Assembly (NCBI GenBank): GCA_002424625.1
Contig: DIKR01000066.1
Location: 1 to 5,376, forward strand
Source: Desulfuromonadaceae bacterium UBA5613
GTDB lineage: Bacteria; Desulfobacterota; Desulfuromonadia; Desulfuromonadales; UBA2197
DNA length: 5,376 nt
Direction of reading: 5' to 3'
The notes below the pieces were generated by a model that was not told where the DNA came from, made no database searches, and saw only the letters and a program-made list of their open reading frames with translations. Position numbers and translations under genes: made by a program. This document shows positions 1 through 5,376 of this stretch, piece after piece; the first letter of the stretch is position 1, and each line of letters opens with the position of its first letter.

Positions 1-426
1 GAACTGACAGTTCTTTATGGGAGTTATGATGTTGCGAGGTTACTCTTTCGTCGTGAGTTGGAGACTTTGGCGGTTGCCGGTACAATCCGTCTGGCTTTCT
101 CCGTCGACGCTCCCGGCGAAGATCCACGTGGCAAGGGAGCCATTCCCTGCCGCTTCGGGGTGGTCAGCGACCTTTTGGCCGACCTCGATTTCAACCCGGC
201 GACAACGGTGGCGGCGGTGTGCGGCCCGCCGGTCCTTTATGCGCATTTTCTGGAAAAGCTGGCAACCGCCGGTGTTCCCTCGGCTTCGATCTACGCCTCT
301 CTCGAACGGAGAATGAAGTGCGGTGTCGGCCAGTGCTGCCACTGTGTCACCGCCGGGGTGTACATCTGTTGTCAAGGTCCGGTCTTTTCTCTGGACGAAT
401 TGCGCATGATGCCGGGGGCGATCTGA
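1..426 (+). CDS. hydG: NAD(P)-linked [NiFe] hydrogenase (sulfhydrogenase) gamma subunit, FAD/NAD(P)-binding; 5' end cut by window
   Basis: This is the C-terminal 141 residues of a ferredoxin-NADP reductase-like flavoprotein, related to the electron-transfer subunit of dihydroorotate dehydrogenase (PyrK type). The reading frame is open from base 1, so the FAD-binding half lies outside the window; family members are about 280-290 residues. The visible part has the nucleotide-binding fold start LTVLYGSYD, the Cys-Gly-Pro-Pro motif (C74 of the fragment) that contacts the nicotinamide nucleotide, and the terminal [2Fe-2S] motif with ligands C107, C112, C115 and C123. Two further cysteines, C113 and C124, directly follow ligands where relatives usually carry Gly and a charged residue. 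By family knowledge the subunit moves electrons between NAD(P)H and the small subunit in the cytosol. The stop lies 1 nt before the small-subunit ATG, so the two are cotranscribed and probably translationally coupled. The hydrogenase assignment rests on these neighbours; alone it could be read as a PyrK or sulfide dehydrogenase subunit. Confidence 0.9.
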   Translation, partial: ELTVLYGSYDVARLLFRRELETLAVAGTIRLAFSVDAPGEDPRGKGAIPCRFGVVSDLLADLDFNPATTVAAVCGPPVLYAHFLEKLATAGVPSASIYASLERRMKCGVGQCCHCVTAGVYICCQGPVFSLDELRMMPGAI

Positions 427-427
427 G

Positions 428-1174
428 ATGACTACAAAATTACGCATCGCTTACCAGCGTTTTACCTCTTGCGGCGGCTGTCAACTGACCCTGCTGAATT
501 GTGAACGGGAGTTACCGCTGGTCGAAAAGTTTTTTGACATTGCCGAGTTTCCGATCCTTTGTTCGAACAATGATAGCGATTGCTTTCTTGATGTTGCACT
601 GGCAGAGGGATCAATCAGCTCGGTGGAGGATTTGCAACGGCTGCTGGCGCTGCGGCGCCGGGCCAGATTTTTGCTGGCGGTCGGTGCCTGTGCCCTCAGT
701 GGTGGCGTTAATGCCCTGGCGCATGATCGTGAGCTCCTGCTTGCGGATATTGATGGTGCTGAAACTTTGCGGGTGGAGACCTTCCCGGCGCAGCCGATTG
801 CCAATTTTGTCCAGGTGGATGGAGAAATTCCCGGTTGCCCGCCGGAGGGGAGCGATTATCTCCGGTTCCTCGGCGTTCTGCAGCAGGGGGGACTCCCCGG
901 CGAATATGCCGTGCCAGTCTGTATGGAGTGCCGTTTGCGCGAAAATCGCTGTCTGCTCATCGACGGGAAGTTGCCCTGTCTGGGGCCGGTGACCCGCGGC
1001 GGTTGTCTGGCTCGCTGTCCCTCTTATGGCGCTATCTGTGAAGGATGCCGCGGTGCCGTCCCGGAAGCGAACTTCGCGGAACACTTTCAACTGCTGCTGC
1101 AGACCGGTTTAACCGCCACAGAGGTGCGCGGGCGTCTGGAGCGCTTTATGGGGAGAAATGATGAAGGTTATTAG
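428..1174 (+). CDS. hydD: [NiFe] hydrogenase small (delta) subunit, group 3b type
   Basis: This 248-residue Fe-S subunit relays electrons between the flavin subunit and the Ni-Fe site. The proximal [4Fe-4S] ligands are visible as C15 and C18 (SCGGC), C88 (VGACALSGG) and C137 (IPGCPP). The C-terminal part has eight further cysteines, C165, C168, C175, C184, C193, C197, C204 and C207, enough for medial and distal [4Fe-4S] clusters; the stretch around LGPVTRGGC is typical of cytosolic NAD(P)-linked (group 3b) enzymes. There is no twin-arginine signal or membrane anchor, in line with a soluble cytoplasmic complex. The ATG follows the hydG stop after one base, with a G-run at 414-418 as a weak ribosome site, so translation is probably coupled. 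The 3' end overlaps the large-subunit gene. Additional cysteines at C25, C45 and C52 have no assigned role. Membership of the [NiFe] small-subunit family is near certain; the 3b assignment is inferred from gene order and the Cys pattern. Confidence 0.95.
   Translation: MTTKLRIAYQRFTSCGGCQLTLLNCERELPLVEKFFDIAEFPILCSNNDSDCFLDVALAEGSISSVEDLQRLLALRRRARFLLAVGACALSGGVNALAHDRELLLADIDGAETLRVETFPAQPIANFVQVDGEIPGCPPEGSDYLRFLGVLQQGGLPGEYAVPVCMECRLRENRCLLIDGKLPCLGPVTRGGCLARCPSYGAICEGCRGAVPEANFAEHFQLLLQTGLTATEVRGRLERFMGRNDEGY
1150..1155 (+). promoter_or_regulatory. Ribosome binding site deciding the hydA start
   Basis: GGGGAG inside the end of hydD. It lies 5 nt before the ATG at 1161 but only 2 nt before the ATG at 1158, which favours the second of the two tandem start codons. 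Confidence 0.6.
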
Positions 1175-2399
1175 TATCGAACCGCTGACCCGGGTCGAAG
1201 GGCACGGGCGGGTCGATCTGCATGTGCAGGATGGTCGTTTGCAACGGGTGCAGCTTGCTCTTCTCGAAGCGCCGCGTCTCTTCGAAGGACTGGTACGCGG
1301 GCGCTCCTTTGTAGAGATTCCCGCCCTGGTCTGTCGTATCTGTTCCATCTGTTCAGCGGTACATCGGATCGCTGCAGCTACGGCGATCGAAAACGCTTTG
1401 CAGTTGACAATTCCACCGCTGGCCGTGAAGGTTCGGGAGTTGCTCCTCCTCGGCGGTCACATTGAAAGTCATGCCTTACATCTCTTTTGTCTGATTTATC
1501 CTGATTTGCGCGCTGCAGAAAGTATTCTGATCTTACTCGCCAAGGGTGATACGAGCCTCAAGTCCGGACTCGAACTTAAACGCCTCGGCAATCGCATTCA
1601 GGAAGTCGCCGGGGGGCGGGCGATTCATCCAATTAATATTGAAGTCGGCGGAATTGTCGCATCGCCCCAGCCCCCGGCCCTGCATGCCCTCCTTGCCGAG
1701 ATCGAGACGATGCAGGGGCAGCTGGAAGGGATGCTGGATCCCTTTAAAAAGGGCCTTTATCCACCGGCTGCGCCGGTCATTGCCCCGCGCCTGACGGTCG
1801 CGATCAGTGGAGAGTTTTCCCTGCAAGGCAATACGCTCTCCCTTCCGGATGGTCGTATCCTCCCTGCCGACGCTTATGCCGGGTTACTCAAGGAGAGATC
1901 GCTCCCCTGGTCGAATGCCAAGACCCCGGCCACGGAGATCTTCTTCACCGGTGCGCTCGCACGGCAAGAAGCTCATCATAAGCAACAGGGGCGCGATTAT
2001 GCCCCGGGGGTGGCAGGGATCCATGCTAACAACGTCGCCCAGGCCGATGAAATCATCTGGGCCCTGGAACGCAGCCGGACTCTGATTCATGATATCCTGG
2101 CAATGACCGGGGCTGAGGTTGGCAGTATGCCCGTCACTACGGGTGTTGCAGGCAGCGGCACTTCTGTCATCGAAGCGCCGCGCGGTATTTTGATCCATCA
2201 CTATGTGTTGGATGATCGCGGGCAAATTGCTGCTGCTGACATTGTCACCCCGACCGCCATCAATCAAAGAGCGATCGAAGCACAGCTTCTTGCCGATCTG
2301 CAGGAAACCCCGGAAGGAGAACTTGATGCAGCGGCCCAGCGCATTGTCCGCGCCTTTGATCCCTGTATCTCCTGCGCTGTGCATATCCTCAAAGTTTGA
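1161..2399 (+). CDS. hydA: [NiFe] hydrogenase large (alpha) catalytic subunit, group 3b type
   Basis: This is the catalytic subunit of an NAD(P)-coupled cytosolic [NiFe] hydrogenase, which interconverts H2 and protons using NAD(P)(H); 3b enzymes also reduce sulfur or polysulfide in vitro. It has 412 residues from the second of two tandem ATGs. Motifs in order are EPLTRVEGHG (7-16), the N-terminal Ni ligands C61 and C64 within RICSICSAVH, IHPINIEVGG in the middle, EAPRG (338-342, with the active-site Arg) followed by PTAINQ, and the C-terminal Ni ligands C402 and C405 in DPCISCAVH. Only four residues (ILKV) follow H408, the expected cut site of the nickel-dependent maturation protease. The first position after C61, often Gly in the family, is Ser. 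The start at 1161 is preferred over 1158 because GGGGAG at 1150-1155 is 5 nt from it but only 2 nt from the other. The gene overlaps hydD by 14 nt. No maturation gene lies in the window, so hyp functions and the protease must come from elsewhere. Confidence 0.96.
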   Translation: MKVISIEPLTRVEGHGRVDLHVQDGRLQRVQLALLEAPRLFEGLVRGRSFVEIPALVCRICSICSAVHRIAAATAIENALQLTIPPLAVKVRELLLLGGHIESHALHLFCLIYPDLRAAESILILLAKGDTSLKSGLELKRLGNRIQEVAGGRAIHPINIEVGGIVASPQPPALHALLAEIETMQGQLEGMLDPFKKGLYPPAAPVIAPRLTVAISGEFSLQGNTLSLPDGRILPADAYAGLLKERSLPWSNAKTPATEIFFTGALARQEAHHKQQGRDYAPGVAGIHANNVAQADEIIWALERSRTLIHDILAMTGAEVGSMPVTTGVAGSGTSVIEAPRGILIHHYVLDDRGQIAAADIVTPTAINQRAIEAQLLADLQETPEGELDAAAQRIVRAFDPCISCAVHILKV

Positions 2400-2428
2400 C
2401 GGCGGCGGACCGGGGTTTGGCGAGTATT

Positions 2429-2454
2429 AAACGGTTGATTTCACCGTTTTTTTT
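2429..2454 (+). terminator. Intrinsic terminator of the hydrogenase operon
   Basis: A perfect 7-bp inverted repeat, AAACGGT at 2429-2435 and ACCGTTT at 2443-2449, encloses a 7-nt loop and runs into eight consecutive T (2447-2454). It starts 30 nt after the hydA stop. The stem is short with only three G-C pairs, so termination may be partial, but the T-run is strong. The outer A-T pairs let the stem overlap the T-run. Confidence 0.75.
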
Positions 2455-2463
2455 GTATATAAC
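2435..2463 (+). promoter_or_regulatory. Probable sigma70-type promoter of leuCD
   Basis: A -35 element TTGATT (2435-2440; four of six consensus bases) and a -10 element TATAAC (2458-2463; five of six) are separated by exactly 17 nt. Transcription would start near 2470, giving a leader of about 34 nt before the leuC ATG. The promoter overlaps the preceding terminator: its -35 begins at the last base of the upstream stem arm and fills most of the loop, and its spacer contains the downstream arm and the T-run. Called by eye; no expression evidence. Confidence 0.55.
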
Positions 2464-2503
2464 CAACGGCAAGTTATCAGTCAAGGAAAGGATACTTTGA
2501 TTC

Positions 2504-3784
2504 ATGGGAAAGACCATTGCGGAAAAGATTTTTGCTGCACATCTGCGTGATGAACCGTTTCCGGGGGCGAAAGTTCTCAGTCTCGATCGCGTGCTTTGTC
2601 ACGAAATAACCACACCGGTAGCGATTGCCGATCTTGAGGCGCGTGGCAAAGACCGCGTCTTCGATCGTACCAAAATCAAGGCGGTCATCGATCACGTCAC
2701 CCCGGCCAAGGACAGCAAAACCGCCCTGCAAGCGAAGATGCTGCGGGATTGGGCGCGCCGGCATGAAATTACCGACTTCTTCGATGTCGGTCATAACGGC
2801 GTCTGCCACGCCATCTTCCCGGAAAAGGGCTATATTCGTCCCGGTTTCACGGTGATTATGGGCGATTCCCATACCTGCACGCACGGTGCCTTCGGCGCCT
2901 TTGCTGCCGGCGTCGGGACGACCGATCTTGAGGTCGGCATCCTCAAGGGGGTCTGCGCCTTTCGCGAGCCGGCGACGATTCGCATCAATCTGACCGGCAC
3001 CTTGGCGCCGAAAGTCTATGCCAAGGATGTCATCCTCTTTGTCATCGGCCAGCTCGGCGTTAACGGCGCCACCGACCGCGTCATCGAATTCCGCGGTCCG
3101 GTGATCGAAGCGATGAGCATGGAGTCGCGCATGACTCTGTGTAACATGGCGATCGAAGCCGGCGGCACCAGCGGCATCTGTCTGCCGGACATGACGACTG
3201 TCGATTACCTCTGGCCCTTTATCTCCGGCGAATTTGCCAGTCGCGAAGCCGCTCTCGCTGATTACAAACAATGGTGGTCGGATGACGATGCCGTTTATGA
3301 AAAGACCCTTGATTTCGATATCTCCGCCCTCGAACCGATGGTGACCTTCGGCTTCAAGCCGGATTGTGTCAAACCGGTGCGGGAGATGGCCGGAGCCCCG
3401 GTTGATCAGATTTACATCGGCACCTGCACCAATGGCCGCATCGAAGATCTGCGCGAAGCCGCCGCCATCCTTAAAGGGAAGACGATCTCTGCCAATGTGC
3501 GCGGAATTGTTTCGCCGGCCACGCCGAAGATTTTCCAGCAGGCGATGCAGGAAGGGATTATCGACATCTTCATGTCCGCGGGTTTCTGTGTGACCAATCC
3601 GACCTGCGGTGCTTGTCTGGGGATGAGCAACGGCGTTCTCGCTGAAGGCGAAGTCTGTGCCTCGACCAGCAATCGCAACTTTAACGGACGGATGGGGAAG
3701 GGGGGGATGGTCCATCTCATGAGCCCCGCCACTGCTGCCGCCACGGCCCTTACCGGGGTTTTGACCGACCCTCGCACGATTTGA
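2504..3784 (+). CDS. leuC: 3-isopropylmalate dehydratase large subunit-like protein (aconitase family, short LeuC type)
   Basis: This 426-residue protein is the catalytic [4Fe-4S] subunit of a two-subunit aconitase-family hydro-lyase. In leucine synthesis the family isomerises 2-isopropylmalate to 3-isopropylmalate; close relatives act on homoaconitate, methylmalate or dimethylmalate. Visible motifs are GDSHTCTHGAFGAF (from 120), the cluster ligands C308 (in GTCTNGR), C368 and C371 (in CGACLG), and the arginine-bearing SNRNFNGRMG near the C-terminus. The length matches the short, archaeal-like LeuC/HacA group rather than the roughly 466-residue E. coli type. The start is fixed: an in-frame TGA at 2498-2500 lies two codons before the ATG, and AAGGAAAGGA (2483-2492) supplies the ribosome site. 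It forms an operon with leuD 27 nt downstream. The catalytic family is certain. The exact substrate is not, because leuA and leuB are absent nearby. Confidence 0.88.
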   Translation: MGKTIAEKIFAAHLRDEPFPGAKVLSLDRVLCHEITTPVAIADLEARGKDRVFDRTKIKAVIDHVTPAKDSKTALQAKMLRDWARRHEITDFFDVGHNGVCHAIFPEKGYIRPGFTVIMGDSHTCTHGAFGAFAAGVGTTDLEVGILKGVCAFREPATIRINLTGTLAPKVYAKDVILFVIGQLGVNGATDRVIEFRGPVIEAMSMESRMTLCNMAIEAGGTSGICLPDMTTVDYLWPFISGEFASREAALADYKQWWSDDDAVYEKTLDFDISALEPMVTFGFKPDCVKPVREMAGAPVDQIYIGTCTNGRIEDLREAAAILKGKTISANVRGIVSPATPKIFQQAMQEGIIDIFMSAGFCVTNPTCGACLGMSNGVLAEGEVCASTSNRNFNGRMGKGGMVHLMSPATAAATALTGVLTDPRTI

Positions 3785-3808
3785 GCCACTCTGCTATTGG
3801 GAGCCACT
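3783..3808 (+). repeat. Short direct repeat in the leuC-leuD spacer
   Basis: The 8-mer GAGCCACT occurs at 3783-3790 and again at 3801-3808, an 18-nt period. The first copy starts inside the leuC stop codon and the second begins within the leuD ribosome site. It could be a relic of a small tandem duplication or chance. Confidence 0.5.
3799..3803 (+). promoter_or_regulatory. Ribosome binding site deciding the leuD start
   Basis: GGGAG lies 8 nt before the ATG at 3812. The alternative in-frame TTG at 3797 overlaps this site and has no Shine-Dalgarno sequence of its own, so ATG 3812 is preferred. Confidence 0.75.
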
Positions 3809-3811
3809 TAT

Positions 3812-4342
3812 ATGAAAAAGCACTTCACTGGACCGGCAATCTTTCTTGACCGTTCCGATATCAACACCGATGAAATCATCCCGGCCAAATATCTGACCGA
3901 GGTGACCAAGGATGCGCTCAAGCCGTATATCCTCGAAGACCTCAAGCTCGAAGGTTTTGACCCGAACGGCGCAACGTTGAAGAACGCCCGGGTGGTGATC
4001 ACCCGTGCCAACTTCGGTTGCGGTTCGTCGCGCGAACATGCCCCCTGGGTCTTTGAAGTCAACAACATCCACACCATTATTGCCGAGAGTTATGCCCGCA
4101 TCTTCCGGCAGAATATGTTTAACGGCGGCATGCTTGCCATCGAACTTCCCAAGGAAGAGATTGAACGCCTCTTTATCCTGAAGTCCCAAGGGGATGTGGA
4201 GGTTGCCGTCGATCTCGACAAGCAGGTCATCACCGCTGCCGCCGGGCAGCAGTGCATCGAGATTCCTTTTGAGCTCAGCCCCTTTGATAAAGCACTGGTC
4301 GCGGCCGGCGGTTGGGTCGATTTTGCCGACGCTCGTTATTAA
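3812..4342 (+). CDS. leuD: 3-isopropylmalate dehydratase small subunit-like protein (aconitase swivel domain)
   Basis: This 176-residue protein is the swivelling small subunit that closes the active site over the Fe-S cluster of the LeuC partner. It has the N-terminal motif DINTDEIIPAKYL (16-28) and the loop-and-helix signature NFGCGSSREHAPW (67-79), whose SSRE segment binds substrate carboxylates in the family. The loop after the first motif, which discriminates substrates in isopropylmalate and homoaconitate enzymes, reads YLTE (27-30), and I cannot match it with confidence to either class. The later segment FRQNMFNGGML replaces the usual GNSFNN-like stretch of enterobacterial LeuD. The ATG at 3812 is chosen for its GGGAG ribosome site. 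The gene follows leuC on the same transcript and is closed by a strong terminator. Dehydratase small-subunit identity is secure; leucine pathway membership is inferred. Confidence 0.88.
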   Translation: MKKHFTGPAIFLDRSDINTDEIIPAKYLTEVTKDALKPYILEDLKLEGFDPNGATLKNARVVITRANFGCGSSREHAPWVFEVNNIHTIIAESYARIFRQNMFNGGMLAIELPKEEIERLFILKSQGDVEVAVDLDKQVITAAAGQQCIEIPFELSPFDKALVAAGGWVDFADARY

Positions 4343-4362
4343 GGTTCTTCTGAATAGCGTTG

Positions 4363-4399
4363 CTGAAGAGGTCGGGATCTTTCCGGCCTCTTCAGTTTT
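4363..4399 (+). terminator. Strong intrinsic terminator after leuD
   Basis: The perfect 9-bp arms CTGAAGAGG (4363-4371) and CCTCTTCAG (4387-4395) continue inward with six more pairs, including two G-T wobbles, to a 3-nt loop at 4378-4380, making a stem of about 15 bp. Four T follow (4396-4399). It starts 20 nt after the leuD stop and ends 21 nt before the rsgA start codon. Confidence 0.85.
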
Positions 4400-4420
4400 C
4401 TGTGTCGTCGTGAGCCGGCA

Positions 4421-5347
4421 ATGACGGCGCGACTGGTCAGTTCAGCAGCTCTGCACGATCGACCTGGCGTCATCGTCGCCCACTACGGCGTCGCCGTTGA
4501 AGTGGCTTTTTCCGATGGCGAACGTTGTGCCGTGCGCGTCAAGCGCCGCTCCGGGCATGTGATCGGTGACGAAGTCGTCATCAAGGGTGAAGTCCTCCGA
4601 CGGCTGCCACGCCGCACTGAACTGCGCCGGCGTGACGCTACCGGACACATCCACCTTCTCGCCGCCAATCTCGATCTCCTCGGCATCGTTGTCGCTCCGC
4701 TGCCACTGTCTCCCCCCAATTTCCTTGATCGCGCCATTGTTGCCGCCCGTGCTGCTGATCTCACCCCTTTTCTTGTCGTCAATAAAGTCGATCTTGACAG
4801 CGAAGCCCTCCTTGCCGCTTTGCGTGCCACCTATACCGCGTCTCTGCCCATCTTCCCTTTAAGTGCAGCCAGCGGCGTCGGTCTTGAACCGCTGCGTGCC
4901 TTTTTCAGCAGCGGCCATCGCGGTGCCTTTGTCGGCACCACCGGCGTCGGCAAAAGTTCTCTGCTCAATGCGCTATGTCCAGCCATCGATCTCCGTGTCG
5001 GAGAGCTCAATGATTACAATGACAAAGGCTGTCACACCACGACTGTTTCGACGCTGCATCTCCTTCCCGATGGCGGTGAGCTTGTCGATACCCCCGGTTT
5101 TCAGGACTTTGGCATGGTGGCAATTTCCGCACAGGAACTGGCTGCTTACTTTCCCGGTTTTGAAGAGAATGGCGTCAACACCTGTCGTTTCCGCAATTGC
5201 CGGCATCGCAGCGAGCCGCGTTGTGCAGTCATCGCCCGCGTCGAGCAAGGGGTGGTATCGGCCGAACGCTACCGCACCTATCTGGAACTCCTGGACGAAG
5301 TCGAAACGAGTGAAGTCGATGACCGCCAGCGCAGCTGGAAGGACTAA
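4421..5347 (+). CDS. rsgA: Ribosome small-subunit-dependent GTPase RsgA (YjeQ/YloQ)
   Basis: This 308-residue circularly permuted GTPase assists late maturation of the 30S subunit and is stimulated by it. The domains in order are an N-terminal OB-fold (PGVIVAHYGVAVEV), then the permuted GTPase with G4 NKVD (121-124), G5 SAAS, G1 GTTGVGKSS (172-180), G2 in GCHTTT (203-208) and G3 DTPG (223-226). A C-terminal zinc finger has ligands C255, C260, H262 and C268 in CRFRNCRHRSEPRC. The length is close to B. subtilis YloQ (about 298) and shorter than E. coli RsgA (350). Two small departures are Thr for the usual Ser in G1 (GTTG rather than GxSG) and Cys in GCHTTT where Arg is common. No clear Shine-Dalgarno sequence precedes the ATG. 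A GTG at 4410 is out of frame, so 4421 is the best start. The gene sits directly behind the leuD terminator and is functionally unrelated to its neighbours. Confidence 0.95.
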   Translation: MTARLVSSAALHDRPGVIVAHYGVAVEVAFSDGERCAVRVKRRSGHVIGDEVVIKGEVLRRLPRRTELRRRDATGHIHLLAANLDLLGIVVAPLPLSPPNFLDRAIVAARAADLTPFLVVNKVDLDSEALLAALRATYTASLPIFPLSAASGVGLEPLRAFFSSGHRGAFVGTTGVGKSSLLNALCPAIDLRVGELNDYNDKGCHTTTVSTLHLLPDGGELVDTPGFQDFGMVAISAQELAAYFPGFEENGVNTCRFRNCRHRSEPRCAVIARVEQGVVSAERYRTYLELLDEVETSEVDDRQRSWKD

Positions 5348-5376
5348 ATATAATCGACCACCCCTAACCCCTCCTT
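5348..5376. other. Start of intergenic region, C-rich repeat-like end
   Basis: After the rsgA stop come an AT-rich stretch and then two copies of ACCCCT (5360-5365 and 5367-5372) followed by CCTT at the window edge. This resembles the first arm of palindromic intergenic repeats that continue with an AAGGAGGGG-like arm, but the second arm would lie outside the window. No hairpin can be shown here. Confidence 0.25.

Noticed and set aside
58..426. Treating the first gene as a complete short protein starting at base 58
   Set aside because: That would start mid-domain at a TTG codon. The same frame is open to base 1, and the upstream residues (LTVLYGSYD) belong to the nucleotide-binding fold.
611..1090. 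159-codon minus-strand open frame opposite hydD
   Set aside because: It overlaps the Cys-rich small-subunit gene whose cluster motifs prove the + frame. The minus translation shows no domain.
1884..2384. 166-codon minus-strand open frame opposite hydA
   Set aside because: It lies wholly inside the large-subunit gene, has no recognisable motif and no independent start or operon context; it is a shadow frame.
1..2399. Group 3d (HoxFUYH-type) bidirectional hydrogenase
   Set aside because: The partner subunit is a PyrK-like flavoprotein with a C-terminal [2Fe-2S] motif, not HoxF/HoxU. The small subunit has 12 cluster cysteines, unlike the short HoxY.
2477..3715. 412-codon open frame on the minus strand opposite leuC
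   Set aside because: It is almost fully antisense to a gene with intact catalytic motifs. Its translation has no recognisable domain, and GC-rich codon use in leuC keeps this opposite frame free of stops.
3797..3811. Upstream TTG start for leuD, adding five residues
   Set aside because: The TTG overlaps the GGGAG ribosome site that serves the ATG at 3812, and the extra residues do not belong to the conserved LeuD N-terminus.
4345..4369. Alternative pairing of TCTTC (4346-4350) with GAAGA (4365-4369) as an antiterminator
   Set aside because: Only five base pairs against a 15-bp terminator stem; far too weak to compete, and no leader peptide or ligand-binding fold is visible.

Overview
The window reads as bacterial chromosome with compact, operon-style gene packing, every supported gene on the + strand, and moderately high GC. 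The gene families suggest an anaerobic or facultative bacterium. A group 3b [NiFe] hydrogenase, a Cys-rich redox partner and a short-form LeuC would fit a Desulfuromonas/Geobacter-type lineage, but that placement is an impression from protein flavour, not a computed assignment.

Region 1 (1-2399) is the 3' part of a cytosolic NAD(P)-linked [NiFe] hydrogenase (sulfhydrogenase) operon. It holds the C-terminal half of the FAD/NAD(P)-binding gamma subunit (cut by the window edge), the complete electron-transferring small (delta) subunit, and the complete Ni-Fe large (alpha) subunit. The genes are nearly fused: a 1-nt gap separates gamma and delta, and delta and alpha overlap by 14-17 nt. The order gamma-delta-alpha is that of the classic hydBGDA cluster, so a beta Fe-S subunit gene is expected just upstream of the window. 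Electrons would pass between NAD(P)H, FAD, the [2Fe-2S] centre in gamma, the three [4Fe-4S] clusters in delta and the Ni-Fe site in alpha.

Region 2 (2400-2503) is a very compact boundary. A short intrinsic terminator ends the hydrogenase operon, and a good sigma70-like promoter for the next operon overlaps it, with its -35 hexamer starting at the last base of the upstream stem arm and running through the hairpin loop.

Region 3 (2504-4342) is a two-gene operon for a two-subunit aconitase-family hydro-lyase, annotated here as LeuC/LeuD-like 3-isopropylmalate dehydratase. All cluster and active-site motifs are present, but no leuA or leuB lies beside it, so the exact substrate is open. A long, strong terminator follows leuD.

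Region 4 (4421-5347) is rsgA, the circularly permuted GTPase of 30S ribosome assembly. Its ATG begins only 21 nt after the terminator T-run, leaving no room for a promoter in between. The last 29 nt are the start of an intergenic region with a C-rich repeat-like end.

No tRNA, rRNA, CRISPR array or insertion sequence is visible. I see no wholly new system. The points most worth checking are the terminator/promoter overlap, the terminator directly before rsgA, the extra cysteines in the gamma subunit, and the substrate of the LeuCD pair.
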